From Cytobacillus massiliigabonensis (lineage in GTDB: Bacteria > Bacillota > Bacilli > Bacillales > Cytobacillaceae), in contig NZ_LT904904.1 of assembly GCF_900199725.1 (NCBI RefSeq), positions 2,656,048 to 2,720,047 of the forward strand: DNA of 64,000 nt, written 5' to 3'. Below, piece by piece: positions 52,619 through 61,530 of the stretch. Each line of letters begins with the position of its first letter. Position 1 is the stretch's first letter. Position numbers and translations under genes: made by a program. Below the pieces are notes generated by a model, which saw nothing but the letters and a program-made list of their open reading frames with translations, made no database searches and had not been told where the DNA came from.

Positions 52619-53311
52619 TTATATTCTATACAGGTTTAATATTGTAGACAATTTATACAGATAGAATAGCCCTTTAAGCTGTTTTTGATTACGTTTATCT
52701 ATATGTTTTTGAATATCATGTATCACTTTTCTTACATCTTCAAGATCATTTTGGTTTAATTCTTTAATCTTCTTTTTTATTTGAATAACCTCATATGAAT
52801 AAAATGCATTCTGAGTTATTTTCATTAATAAGATTTTTATGAGCTGGAATGTGTCAAATTGGCGATAGTTATTTAGTTCTCCTCTTTTGGACGTAATAAA
52901 TCCTTCCTTTTCCCAATATCGAAGAGTTGATGGAGGTATATTTGTCTGAAGTGAAACTTCTCCAGTAGTCATAGAGTTTTCATGCGTCAAGTTTTCCAGA
53001 TAATTATTCACTTGTTCAATAATAATTTTGTCTTCATAATTAGCTACTTGCGCTTTATTTATAATCCAAAGAGCAGCGTCTAGTTCTTTTCGCTGCAACT
53101 TTTTTAGAACAGCTGATGTTATGTCCATTCCAAATCCAGGAGACAGAGCTATAATACACTCAAAATAAGCTAAATGTTCCTCTGTAAATATCCTATAACC
53201 AGTAGATGACCGTTCAGGTTTCGGTACAATCCCTCTTTCTTCATAGCTTCTTAAAGTGCTTGTACTAATATTTAATTTTTTGGCTATATCTATAGGTCTT
53301 ATTTTTTCCAT
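52619..53311 (-). CDS. MerR-family regulator with two tandem HTH domains
   Basis: This 230-residue protein carries a first MerR winged HTH at residues 1-70 (IRPIDIAKKLNISTSTLRSYEERGIV, then TGYRIFTEEHL). A second lies at about 110-175 (TTGEVSLQTNIPPSTLRYWEKEGFI, then NYRQFDTFQL), followed by a helical tail. Normal MerR proteins have one HTH and dimerise through a coiled coil. Here one chain may bind both half-sites or two sites. TTGGAGTG selects the ATG at 53311. It converges on the UvrA-like gene, so it does not share that promoter. Confidence 0.88.
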   Translation of the reverse strand: MEKIRPIDIAKKLNISTSTLRSYEERGIVPKPERSSTGYRIFTEEHLAYFECIIALSPGFGMDITSAVLKKLQRKELDAALWIINKAQVANYEDKIIIEQVNNYLENLTHENSMTTGEVSLQTNIPPSTLRYWEKEGFITSKRGELNNYRQFDTFQLIKILLMKITQNAFYSYEVIQIKKKIKELNQNDLEDVRKVIHDIQKHIDKRNQKQLKGLFYLYKLSTILNLYRI

Positions 53312-53457
53312 GAGCACACTCCAATATGACAACTATACTAATATGTAAAGTTTATCAAATAAAGTATTGTAAATTCAGACATTTCCTCTAAAAACTTTAG
53401 AATTTGCTTCATTGTTGTAAGCTTGATTTGTAAGATGAAAAATATGGAGGGATTCTT

Positions 53458-53955
53458 ATGACAACAGTAAACGTTCAACCGCAGATGACAATCTATGAGT
53501 TAGGAGAAGTGCTATCTACTTATATAAAAGAACACTGGAAAGAAGTACTGAACAATAATATCAAAGAGCTTGAACAGCTATTTCCGGAATATGAAGATGC
53601 AACATACGGCATGTATTTAGATAAACTTATTCCACCAATATGGAAAATAGTAAAAGAAAATGGTTTTCGATCTGCAGAAAATACGAAAGAAGATGACTTT
53701 GTGATTGGAGAGTGTCTACACTTTAGAAATTCAATGGAAAAAGGTAAGTGGGGCACACCTCGTCATGAAAAACGCGTTTTTTGGATTGTGATTGAAAATC
53801 AACATAAAGATAAGATAGGAACTCTACTGTTTGAGTTATCTCATTCACATATTGAGTTTAACTTGCCAGCGCAGCCAAGGTTTCTTCCTTTAAAAGAAAT
53901 TAAACGAGAAGATATCATTAAAAAAATTATTCAACTAGAAGAGAACTTGTCATGA
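53458..53955 (+). CDS. Hypothetical protein
   Basis: This 165-residue soluble protein was not recognised. It has a helical N-terminal half (TIYELGEVLSTYIKEHWKEVL) and a beta-rich C-terminal half with RVFWIVIENQHKDKIGTLLFELSHSHIEF in strands. The ATG follows GGAGGGATTC. It is divergent from the tandem MerR gene and may be a target of that regulator, which is inference only. Confidence 0.65.
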   Translation: MTTVNVQPQMTIYELGEVLSTYIKEHWKEVLNNNIKELEQLFPEYEDATYGMYLDKLIPPIWKIVKENGFRSAENTKEDDFVIGECLHFRNSMEKGKWGTPRHEKRVFWIVIENQHKDKIGTLLFELSHSHIEFNLPAQPRFLPLKEIKREDIIKKIIQLEENLS

Positions 53956-54072
53956 TCCAATAAACTACTTGGTTAATTTGTTATGTGTACTATATTCTAA
54001 CAGGAATCCCATTATTTTAATTGTACTCTAAGGAATTACTAAAACATTACCTAACAAAAAAGGAGGAACTAC

Positions 54073-54334
54073 ATGATTGTAAAGATCGAAGAATATGAAC
54101 TTCTTGACATAGGATTCAGTCCCATATGGAATAACCACAGGAAAAGATGGTGCAGTATGGTTTACGGAAAATAAGGCAAATAAAATTGGATAGCTGACAG
54201 TAACAAGCGAAATTATCGAATATGTTTTACCATGCCCAGATTCAGCACCTTTTGGAATAACTGAAGGGCACAATGGGGAAATTTTGTTTACTGAAAATCA
54301 AAATAATTAGATAGGTCGGCTAAGTTTGTTATGA
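54073..54334 (+). pseudogene. vgb: Virginiamycin B lyase (streptogramin lyase) remnant
   Basis: This is a decayed gene for the beta-propeller enzyme that linearises streptogramin B antibiotics. It has a strong AGGAGGA site and an ATG at 54073. After one frameshift near 54120 the frame reads YGITTGKDGAVWFTENKANK then IG and a stop. It continues with EIIEYVLPCPDSAPFGITEG, EILFTENQNN, a stop and IGRLS. The repeating PxGIT-x-G-x-x-G-x-x-WFTE-x-x-x-N-x-IGR blade motif is diagnostic of Vgb. Only about two of seven blades remain, with at least two stops, so it is non-functional. Confidence 0.78.
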
Positions 54335-54404
54335 AAATCATGAAAGGACGAAGATACAATGGAATCAAATAATCTAAGAGGTCCAAATGTAGGGAAGAGA
54401 TAAC

Positions 54405-54899
54405 ATGTATTTAGAAGAACTGGAGATAAAAATTAAAAATAATAATATTGAAGACGCTATAGATTTAATTGAAGAGATTGGTAATAATAAGAATATTGAA
54501 GCAGTACGACCTTTAATTCATCATCTTTTAACGACAGATAATAAAAATTTAAGAAATGCTATTGCTATAGCCTTATCTGATATAGGTAATAGCGAAGCCA
54601 TTGAACCACTAATCTATATGTTGAAAAGCCCTAATACTGTTGGTTCCAAAGGAACATTATTATATGCATTGGAGAATTTTAATTGTGGTCCTTTTGCTGA
54701 ATTAATAGTTGACTTATTGTTTGACGATAGTTTCGAAGTGAGCAGGCAATCTTTCCTGCTGTTAGAATCCAATGCAAAAACCATTCCTACTGATTTGAAA
54801 CATAAGTGTATTAAAAAAATAATGAGCAAAATAGATAATTTGCGTGATCAAACTGAATTTCTAAGGGAATCAATAGAAATTTTGAGAAGAGAGTTGTAA
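54405..54899 (+). CDS. HEAT-repeat protein
   Basis: This 164-residue all-helical protein is built from HEAT/PBS-lyase-type repeats: AVRPLIHHLLTTDNKNLRNAIAIALSDIGN, then AIEPLIYMLKS, with further helical pairs to the end. Such proteins are binding scaffolds, partner unknown. GGGAAGAGAT lies upstream of the ATG. The gene directly follows the Vgb remnant. Confidence 0.8.
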   Translation: MYLEELEIKIKNNNIEDAIDLIEEIGNNKNIEAVRPLIHHLLTTDNKNLRNAIAIALSDIGNSEAIEPLIYMLKSPNTVGSKGTLLYALENFNCGPFAELIVDLLFDDSFEVSRQSFLLLESNAKTIPTDLKHKCIKKIMSKIDNLRDQTEFLRESIEILRREL

Positions 54900-55082
54900 T
54901 GAACAAGCAACAAGGAATCATTTGTTTTACCAAGAAATTCAGGTGTTTGCTGGGATATATAAATAATTAATGAACTATAATACTTGTAGTCTTAGGAGAG
55001 CAATCAATCTTCTAAGACTTTTTTATTCCCAATTTAGTGATTCACCTCAAGGACTTCCTATAAAACCAAAATATTAGAGGGT

Positions 55083-55274
55083 CGAAAGAAACTTTCCTTA
55101 GAGGCTTCTTTAGAAAAAGAATTAGTAGATGTTATTCATTATGCAGTAGCTCTTGCAAGTTTGAATAATATTGATTTAACCAAAGCAATTATTGAAAAAG
55201 ATAAGCAAGCTGCAATTAAATATAATCAAACTCCAAATTTAGAAGAATTTTTAGTATCACTAAATGTAAAATAA
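55083..55274 (+). pseudogene. MazG-like nucleotide pyrophosphohydrolase C-terminal remnant
   Basis: A frame without a start codon reads KKLSLEASLEKELVDVIHYA, then NIDLTKAIIEKDKQAAIKYN, ending at TAA. It matches the C-terminal helices of MazG-like or dUTPase-like all-alpha NTP pyrophosphatases (EKELxDVxxYxxALAxxxxIDLxxAIxEKxxxxxxKY), including the metal-binding Glu/Asp pair of the last helices. The N-terminal EExxE helix is missing. Confidence 0.5.
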
Positions 55275-55547
55275 CTTTTCAATCTGAAAATATATTTCAT
55301 AAATTGTAATTTTTCCCTTTTTTATAGTAGTTCCTACATGTTGTTTAATGTTTTGTGGTGGAAAAAAATGTAATTGTTCTTCAAGTAAAACCAATGAATT
55401 AAAGAAAATGTACATGATTGCTAAATGGTTAGTTTCATCCATCAGTGGCGCTTTCATCACTTTTTTTCATTTTAGCTTCATATTTTAAAGCAATAAAAAG
55501 ATTGCGAAGAATTACACGATTGGTTACAGCTTATGTTAAAGTATAAA

Positions 55548-55574
55548 AGGGATTCTCCATGTTGGAGAGTCCCT
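55548..55574 (-). terminator. Terminator of the sigma/DUF4179 operon
   Basis: AGGGATTCTCCA and TGGAGAGTCCCT form a 12-bp stem with one G-T pair and a three-base loop. On the minus strand it is followed by TTTTATA and lies 34 bases after the stop of the DUF4179 gene. The stretch 55275-55547 holds no supported gene. Confidence 0.75.
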
Positions 55575-55607
55575 AAATTTTATAATTGTATCACTATATT
55601 ATGGGAG

Positions 55608-56906
55608 TTATTCTTTTAAGCTTATCGTAACTTCAAACTCTTCCAAGAAGTTTGGTGAACTCATTGCTACGGTTGTAATATATAAATCTTTAGAAGTTGG
55701 TGTTTCTGAAAAAGAAGCCTGATATTGATTAATAGATCCATCGACTCGGACCGCTGGTTGTTCAGAATAATACCGAGTACCACTTGAATCTTCAAGCCAT
55801 ATTGCGTTTGCTTGACTATATAAATCTTCACCTTCTACTTTATACCTAAAAGTCCTGACGCCGTTCTCAACTGTTGATTCTAAAATAGTTAAGTGTCCAA
55901 TTTCACCTTGAGGAAGGGTCATTTTTTCCCCTTCCCATTTAATCTTTTTTATTTGTGGTTTTATTTCACTTGAATTACTAAAATAGGGTTTAATCGTTAA
56001 AGTAGTTGGGATCGTTTGCATTGCTTCATTGTATTGCTCATAATGGAAAATAACTTTCCCGTTTACAGATTGTCCACTTTTTCCTCCACTACTAAACGGT
56101 TGTAATACTCGACCTTTGTCATCAATTACTTGATAATTGAGCATCAAAAACTTATTATCAGTATTTACCTTGTCATCATACATTAAGCGAAATGAAATCT
56201 CAGTTGAAGTAGGAAAGAAAGTAATTTTATCATATATAACCGTTAGCTCCTCATTTTTCTTTATTTGATTAATAAGAAAGGATTGATATTCTCCTTTCTT
56301 TTCAACTGCTAACTCCACAAACCAGGATTTCCCCTTATTTGATCGAATACCAAGAACAAAAGAATCTGGGATTTCTTCACGGACATGGACACTAATTGTT
56401 CCTGCATACATTCCATTTTCAATCTCTAATTCTTTTCTACCCATTCCATAACCCACCTTTTTTCCATTAATCAACAACTCAAGATTATCTAGAAAAAAGG
56501 GGGTTCGATTGCTTTCATTTTCTTGAATAATATAGCCAATATGAATTTGTCCACCATCATATAGAGTTTCAGTAAAGGTAATCAACTGTCCGTCTATTTC
56601 AATTTGTTCTCCTAGTTCTATCGTTAAACCTTCTATTTTTCCTTTCTTTACATCAATATCACCAATAAATTCAAACGCAGAGCCAATTACAGGAATCTCC
56701 TTCATAGTGTTCGCAAATGTAGGAGAGATTACCGATAAGCCAATTACCATCGAAAGAGCAACCATTGCCACTGTAAGTCCAATAAATACTTTCTTTTTTG
56801 TTTTTTTTCTTGGAAGTTGTTTAAGAGTTTCTTCCACACGTTTGTCTATGATACTTGGTACTGACAGATTCACATCATTATTTAATTGCTTTTCCCATTT
56901 ATCCAT
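55608..56906 (-). CDS. DUF4179 domain-containing anti-sigma-type membrane protein
   Basis: This 432-residue protein has a short cytoplasmic N-terminus (residues 1-40), one transmembrane helix at about 42-62, the DUF4179 domain just outside (TMKEIPVIGSAFEFIGD) and a large beta-rich extracytoplasmic domain of the DUF5643 kind. Encoded with an ECF sigma factor, it is very likely its membrane anti-sigma partner. AAGGAGG precedes the ATG. It overlaps the sigma gene by 25 bases, so the two are translationally coupled. Confidence 0.88.
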   Translation of the reverse strand: MDKWEKQLNNDVNLSVPSIIDKRVEETLKQLPRKKTKKKVFIGLTVAMVALSMVIGLSVISPTFANTMKEIPVIGSAFEFIGDIDVKKGKIEGLTIELGEQIEIDGQLITFTETLYDGGQIHIGYIIQENESNRTPFFLDNLELLINGKKVGYGMGRKELEIENGMYAGTISVHVREEIPDSFVLGIRSNKGKSWFVELAVEKKGEYQSFLINQIKKNEELTVIYDKITFFPTSTEISFRLMYDDKVNTDNKFLMLNYQVIDDKGRVLQPFSSGGKSGQSVNGKVIFHYEQYNEAMQTIPTTLTIKPYFSNSSEIKPQIKKIKWEGEKMTLPQGEIGHLTILESTVENGVRTFRYKVEGEDLYSQANAIWLEDSSGTRYYSEQPAVRVDGSINQYQASFSETPTSKDLYITTVAMSSPNFLEEFEVTISLKE

Positions 56907-57421
56907 GTCATAACCTCCTTATCTTGAGCTAATGACTTCTGCATTTTCTCGCGAGCGCGTCGTAATTTTGTTTTTACGGTATTTTCAGGAATGTCTAAAA
57001 TAAGAGCTAAATCATGAACTGATAAGTCTTCGATATAAAATAGTTTTAAAATTTGTTTATCTTCTAAGGGGAGGACATCAAGTAATTGTTCGATCTCAAC
57101 TTTTTCGTATCCATAATCTTTTGATACTGGTTCTCCTAATCCTTCAATTGGAATGAGATTCTTTCTTTTCCTATGAAGTTGATGACATTCATTTAGAAGA
57201 ATCCGTATCAACCATGTTTTAAAATAACGTGGTTCGCGAATGGTATGAATATTTAAAAAGGCTTTCATTATTGCCTCTTGGATCGCATCAGCACAATCCT
57301 CATCACGTGAGAGAATCGTTCGACTAACTCGATACATCATCAATTTATGTGCAAGAATCAGCTTTTCAAAGGAAGAACTATTCCCTTTAATTGCTTTCTT
57401 CACTTCTTTAATAAGATTCAC
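56882..57421 (-). CDS. ECF-type RNA polymerase sigma factor
   Basis: This 179-residue sigma factor has region 2 (EKLILAHKLMMYRVSRTILSRDEDCADAIQEAIMKAF, then FKTWLIRILLNECHQLHR) and region 4 (LPLEDKQILKLFYIEDLSVHDLALILDIPENTVKTKLRRAREKM). It directs transcription of an envelope or stress regulon when released by the DUF4179 partner. GAAAGGAGC sits upstream of the GTG at 57421. The longer TTG start at 57439 would overlap that site. Confidence 0.92.
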   Translation of the reverse strand: MNLIKEVKKAIKGNSSSFEKLILAHKLMMYRVSRTILSRDEDCADAIQEAIMKAFLNIHTIREPRYFKTWLIRILLNECHQLHRKRKNLIPIEGLGEPVSKDYGYEKVEIEQLLDVLPLEDKQILKLFYIEDLSVHDLALILDIPENTVKTKLRRAREKMQKSLAQDKEVMTWINGKSN

Positions 57422-58165
57422 TTTGCGAGCTCCTTTCAATTCTTCTAATTATTAGATACATAAGTGCCCTCTGCGGTTTCAAATATTAAAAAATACAATT
57501 AAGTGGATAGTTTCACTATACTATTCGTTACAAACAGTTGGAATAAAGGAATATAAAAGGGAGGGTGTTTGAGTTCAAAAAAAAAGAACTAAAAAACATG
57601 AAAGCTTAAATTTAGAAATTTGGTGAATTTATGATGCTCCTTACACTTATGAATGCTACTCAATTTGAACTAATTCATAATTAACTACAATAGCATACTC
57701 ATTTTAATTTGTATGTTCTAATTCTATGTATTTAACCGACCATATCATTAATTCGTCATTGGGAAAATCCAACAAAAGAGTAACTGTCTTTTGAAAATTG
57801 TACGGGTGAGCATGATAGTTTTCAGTAAGAAATAATAAAGTACATCATATTACCATTCAAACGTCTATTTTTCTTACTGAAGTATCAATGAAATTTGTTG
57901 CCATTTTAAGAGGAGAATTTACAGGGGACATTGGTTTTATTTTATTATCATTACCCGTTGGTGAAGTTCTTAATTAAACTAACAAGCTCAATAAGAATTA
58001 AGTGACTATATGTTAGAGACCAAATTTTAGTTATTCAATTAAAGGACTCTTTTCAGAAATAAGAAAAATGTTATAATTTTTTATAACGGATTGAATTTTC
58101 TTGCTTTTTAGGAAAATTGACATTTATTAATAATGCGGTATTAACAAGAATAGGTGGATGAACAA
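57422..58165. other. Long intergenic region
   Basis: About 740 bases contain no supported gene. A short frame near 57888-57975 reads MKFVAILRGEFTGDIGFILL and ends at TAA, and several interrupted frames precede it, consistent with decayed coding sequence of unknown origin. The ECF sigma autoregulatory promoter should lie just upstream of 57440, but no canonical AAC/CGT pair was recognised. Confidence 0.4.
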
Positions 58166-58672
58166 ATGATTGGCTTACCCAGAGGTGAAGTTTTTTTAGT
58201 TCCCTGGACTAATGAATGGATAAAAGAATTCGAAGGTGAGAAGCAGCGCATTCTAGAAGCGATTGATCAACACACAATAAACATTCATCATATTGGAAGT
58301 ACTGCAGTAAAGGGTCTGAGTGCGAAACCGATAATAGATATTGCAATTGAAGTAAGAAATTTTTCAGATGGAGAAAAGTGTATTGCTGCTTTAGGAGGTC
58401 TTGGTTATACATATAGGGGTACCAATGTATTACCTGAAAGGCATTACTTTAACAAAGGTGAACCACGAACACACCAAATACATATGTATCAAACTAGGAA
58501 TAAATATTTATTAGAACAGTTGAATTTTAGAGATTACTTGAGAGATAACGAGGACTCAAGAAATGAATATGAACTTTTAAAATTTAAACTAGCAAGTTCT
58601 AATAAAAATGATAAACATAAATATGCCGAAGAAAAAACTGATTTTGTTAAGTCAATTTTAGAAAGAATTTAA
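58166..58672 (+). CDS. GrpB-family protein, second copy
   Basis: This 168-residue paralogue of the protein at 46611 has WTNEWIKEFEGEKQRILEAI, HHIGSTAVKGLSAKPIIDIAIEV and THQIHMY. The two are clearly different sequences, so this is not a recent duplication. AGGTGG upstream supports the ATG at 58166, and the GTG four codons earlier overlaps that site. The function of GrpB proteins is not established. Confidence 0.9.
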   Translation: MIGLPRGEVFLVPWTNEWIKEFEGEKQRILEAIDQHTINIHHIGSTAVKGLSAKPIIDIAIEVRNFSDGEKCIAALGGLGYTYRGTNVLPERHYFNKGEPRTHQIHMYQTRNKYLLEQLNFRDYLRDNEDSRNEYELLKFKLASSNKNDKHKYAEEKTDFVKSILERI

Positions 58673-58875
58673 AATAAAAATTCACACTAAAGTCCTTTAG
58701 AAATATACACAAATAAATTAGTTTGATTTCATTATAACCTACTGTGGTCAATTGATAAGGATGTTTAAATAAGAATTTATATTCTTTGTGGTACAGATAG
58801 GGGAAAATATTTAATAGATAGTATTCCAAAATATGATTATAAAAGTAGAGAATATATTTTCTAAATGATAAGTAT

Positions 58876-58944
58876 TATGTTGTGTAAAGCTATTTTGTTG
58901 TGAAGTTTATTAAACAATCAACAAGAAATTGGAAGTCCATATGG
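58876..58944 (+). repeat. About 70-bp segment shared with 39397-39466 (copy B)
   Basis: TATGTTGTG, AAAGCTATTTTGTTG, the ATCAACA region and the final CATATGG are shared in order with copy A. Here no ATPase gene follows. An ATG at 58940 opens only a 37-codon frame (MGLLTKWEKSFVPFNRFGSG and so on). The remaining bases between 58673 and 59135 show no other feature. Confidence 0.7.
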
Positions 58945-59135
58945 GGCTGTTGACAAAATGGGAAAAGAGTTTTGTTCCTTTTAACAGGTTCGGTTCAGGG
59001 TACAAAACACAAAATAGCAAGGGAGTTTGTGAAATATTGAACTTAAAGTAACGGAGCTGGTTAGTATAACAATGAAATAGGAATTAATGAAACGAATACT
59101 ATAAACAGTTTTTTAAATTGGGAGGGAGAATTATT

Positions 59136-59663
59136 ATGCTGTTTAAAAATGGGGAATTAAAAGTTCGAAAATTAGAAAAAGAAGATAACATCCTGTTAGC
59201 AAAATGGCTCTCAGACCCGTTGGTTCTTGAGTTCTATGAAGGTAGAGATAATCCTTTTAATTTAGAAAAGGTGAATGAAGTTTTTTATGCTCCTGAAGAT
59301 GAAGAAGTTAAATGTATTGTGGAATATGATGGTAAAGAAATTGGCTATATCCAATTCTATCAATTAGATAATGAAACGAAAAAGGAATATGGATATTTAA
59401 CCGAAAATGTTTATGGAACAGACCAATTTATTGGAGAGATAGAATACTGGAACAAAGGAATTGGCACATTACTTGTTACATCTATGATAAAATTTTTAAT
59501 CGAACATAAAAATGCAGACCGTATAGTTATGGATCCTCAATCAAGAAATACAAGGGCGATAAAATGTTATGAGAAATGTGGTTTTAAGAAAATAAAATTA
59601 CTTCCGCGTCGTGAGCTTCATGAGGGGAAATATCAAGATTGTTGGTTGATTGAGTACCATTAA
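59136..59663 (+). CDS. AAC(6')-like GNAT acetyltransferase
   Basis: This 175-residue acetyltransferase is related to aminoglycoside 6'-N-acetyltransferases of the AacA4 type. Its features are the GEIEYWNKGIGTLLVTSMI acetyl-CoA motif, DRIVMDPQSRNTRAIKCYEKCGF, and the C-terminal LHEGKYQDCWLIEY, which closely follows the AAC(6') ending. It could acetylate aminoglycosides, but chromosomal homologues often do not confer resistance. GGGAGGGAGA selects the ATG at 59136. Confidence 0.85.
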   Translation: MLFKNGELKVRKLEKEDNILLAKWLSDPLVLEFYEGRDNPFNLEKVNEVFYAPEDEEVKCIVEYDGKEIGYIQFYQLDNETKKEYGYLTENVYGTDQFIGEIEYWNKGIGTLLVTSMIKFLIEHKNADRIVMDPQSRNTRAIKCYEKCGFKKIKLLPRRELHEGKYQDCWLIEYH

Positions 59664-59771
59664 TAAAATATTTTTTCTTCAAGTAACGGCGGTCTTAGTA
59701 CAAGAAAAAGGAATACTGAAAACTGTTATTAAAGGCGAATTTATGCAGGTTTAAATAGGAGGATGAACCTA

Positions 59772-59975
59772 TTGGATACGACAATCACTTTTTAATTCAG
59801 TAGTACTAAATATGAAGGTACAGAGGCGAAAGAAACATTTACTTTTAAAGAATTAGGTATTGATGAGGATTTGGATGATGAAGCACTAAAAATAGAAATA
59901 GATAGAGTTTTTCACGCTTGGGTTTGGGATAAACTCAATATTTCTTATAGTATCGTTATAAACGGACAAACGTAG
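59772..59975 (+). pseudogene. Decayed small gene of unknown family
   Basis: A TTG behind TAGGAGGAT opens a 67-codon frame that is broken by one stop after seven codons. It then reads TFTFKELGIDEDLDDEALKI, followed by VFHAWVWDKLNISYS, to a TAG. The intact ribosome binding site plus a single in-frame stop suggests recent inactivation. I do not recognise the family. Confidence 0.4.
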
Positions 59976-60083
59976 AGAGTACAGATTATATTCTGTAACA
60001 AAAGAGAAACTTCTTATTGTGCTAACGAAGCAAGATAGTGAAAAAGCTATAAATTAAATATGGACTTTTAGGTGTGATAAAAA

Positions 60084-60449
60084 TTGAAAAGAAGATTAAA
60101 GAAGAAGCTTGTAAATAGATATAATATTTTAAAAGAGACAGAACGTCAAAAACATAAGCGAAAAGGAAATCGGTGCATACAGTATGAACTTTTACCAATG
60201 GGACAAGACGATAAAATTGCAATGTTTAACGATGAAATAACTCCTGACTATCCATACTCTACACACTGGCTTTTAGATGTGTACTATTGGAAATTTAACG
60301 ACATTTACCAAATAAGAGTTTTTCCTTGTTCTAAATTTGGCGGTAGTCCAACTAAATCCCCTGTTCGATTAATTTTTAGTAGTGAGAATATGTTCGAAAA
60401 GCTGATTGAAGATATTAAAAAGGATAAGTTTTGGGAGGCCAATTATTAA
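60084..60449 (+). CDS. Hypothetical protein
   Basis: This 121-residue protein has a strongly basic N-terminal 30 residues (KRRLKKKLVNRYNILKETER) followed by a compact mixed domain containing THWLLDVYYWKFNDIYQIRVF. It was not recognised. TTG start, with AGGTGTGAT upstream. The basic start could bind nucleic acid, which is speculation. Confidence 0.55.
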   Translation: MKRRLKKKLVNRYNILKETERQKHKRKGNRCIQYELLPMGQDDKIAMFNDEITPDYPYSTHWLLDVYYWKFNDIYQIRVFPCSKFGGSPTKSPVRLIFSSENMFEKLIEDIKKDKFWEANY

Positions 60450-60550
60450 TTATACTATTTCAATGTTATTCAAGTAACGGATGCGATATTCAATTAGGGA
60501 AATACGGTTTAGGATAGCGTTGTAACACTATCGGGAAGGAAATATTATTT

Positions 60551-60739
60551 GTGGATAAACGATTAAGATTTAATGTGGATGTAGAGAATTACGACAAATA
60601 GAGACCGACATATTGTGATGAATTATTTAAAGATATTATGGAGTATTCCCAAGTTGAACATCGTAATAAAGTTATTGAAATTGGAATAGGAATTGGAACA
60701 GGTCAGGCTACTAAACCTTTTTTGGATAGAGGCTGTTAG
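60551..60739 (+). pseudogene. SAM-dependent methyltransferase N-terminal remnant
   Basis: From a GTG at 60551 the frame reads LRFNVDVENYDK, a stop in place of Tyr, then RPTYCDELFKDIMEYSQ and VIEIGIGIGTGQATKPFLDRGC, ending at TAG. This is the usual opening of a class I methyltransferase (YxxxRPxYPxELF, then motif I VLEIGxGTGxAT) with a duplicated GI in motif I. The rest of the gene is gone. Confidence 0.7.
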
Positions 60740-60990
60740 AAGGGGTATGTAAAACAATTACAAGAAAAGCCAGTGAAGGTGACATTGCATTCAAAAGATG
60801 GTTGATGTAGGTCATCTTGAACATTATCAAAACGGTATAAATTTCATTCGTGAACATGGAAAAGAGTGGATTTAAAAGTAGTTTTTTGTTGAGCGGCGCT
60901 ATGCTTTTTAGGAATAAAAGCATAGTCAAAATACAATAAACGATATTCAGCAAACGGGTGGAATTGTGGAATAAGGAATTAAATATTATA
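60740..60990. other. Intergenic stretch with no supported gene
   Basis: Short interrupted frames follow the methyltransferase remnant, including HLEHYQNGINFIREHGKEWI. They were not assigned to a family. No promoter, repeat or RNA structure was recognised. Confidence 0.35.
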
Positions 60991-61040
60991 AAAAATCAAA
61001 AGGAATGTCTCCAAAATTGAGACTTTCCTTTTGATTTTTT
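60991..61040 (+). terminator. Strong rho-independent terminator
   Basis: AAAAATCAAAAGGAA with GTCTC pairs with GAGAC and TTCCTTTTGATTTTT to give a stem of about 20 bp around a seven-base loop, ending in six T. No intact gene precedes it closely, so it probably belonged to the decayed methyltransferase locus. The A-run on the other side allows bidirectional use. Confidence 0.85.
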
Positions 61041-61314
61041 ATAGTATAACTTACTTTTAACAGCATAAATATGACTTTTAAAAAAACAGACGAGTGGATG
61101 TAATCAGCTTTCGGGAAGGTGTAACTATTTGTATAATACATATTTTACTATATCGGTAAACGATTATTATTGAATTCTTTTATTTATTTTTAGGTGCAAA
61201 TGTTTTAATTTTGGAGTAGCATCAAGAAATTACAAGTTTAAAGAAATTCCAATTAAACCGAAAAATTGAGCTTTTCCTGTACCTCGTTTAATCACCCTAT
61301 CATGGAATATCTAA

Positions 61315-61464
61315 TCAAAGACACGCCTCATTTAGTATAAGTTTAATATCTTCACAATCTGACATAAACTTGAGCCCACCATTTAATCCATAAATAAAAC
61401 TATTATTTATCCATTCGAATAATTCTAAATGTACTAATGATTTAATAACGTCCCAATCGGGCAT
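61315..61464 (-). CDS. Possible 49-residue protein or gene remnant
   Basis: A minus-strand frame reads MPDWDVIKSLVHLELFEWIN, then a GLNGGLKFMSDCEDIK segment, to TGA. The composition is protein-like, and the frame stays open a further eleven codons upstream without a start, suggesting the C-terminal remnant of a longer gene. No ribosome binding site is apparent. The family is not recognised. Confidence 0.35.
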   Translation of the reverse strand: MPDWDVIKSLVHLELFEWINNSFIYGLNGGLKFMSDCEDIKLILNEACL

Positions 61465-61530
61465 TTGAATAATTCTTTTGTACAAGGTAAAGATAACTTA
61501 AAACATACTTCATCTTAAGGTGGAACAAAT

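Noticed and set aside
55260-55460. 66-codon minus-strand frame
   Set aside because: It has no ribosome binding site, overlaps the MazG-like remnant end, and has no recognisable family. It could be chance in AT-rich DNA.
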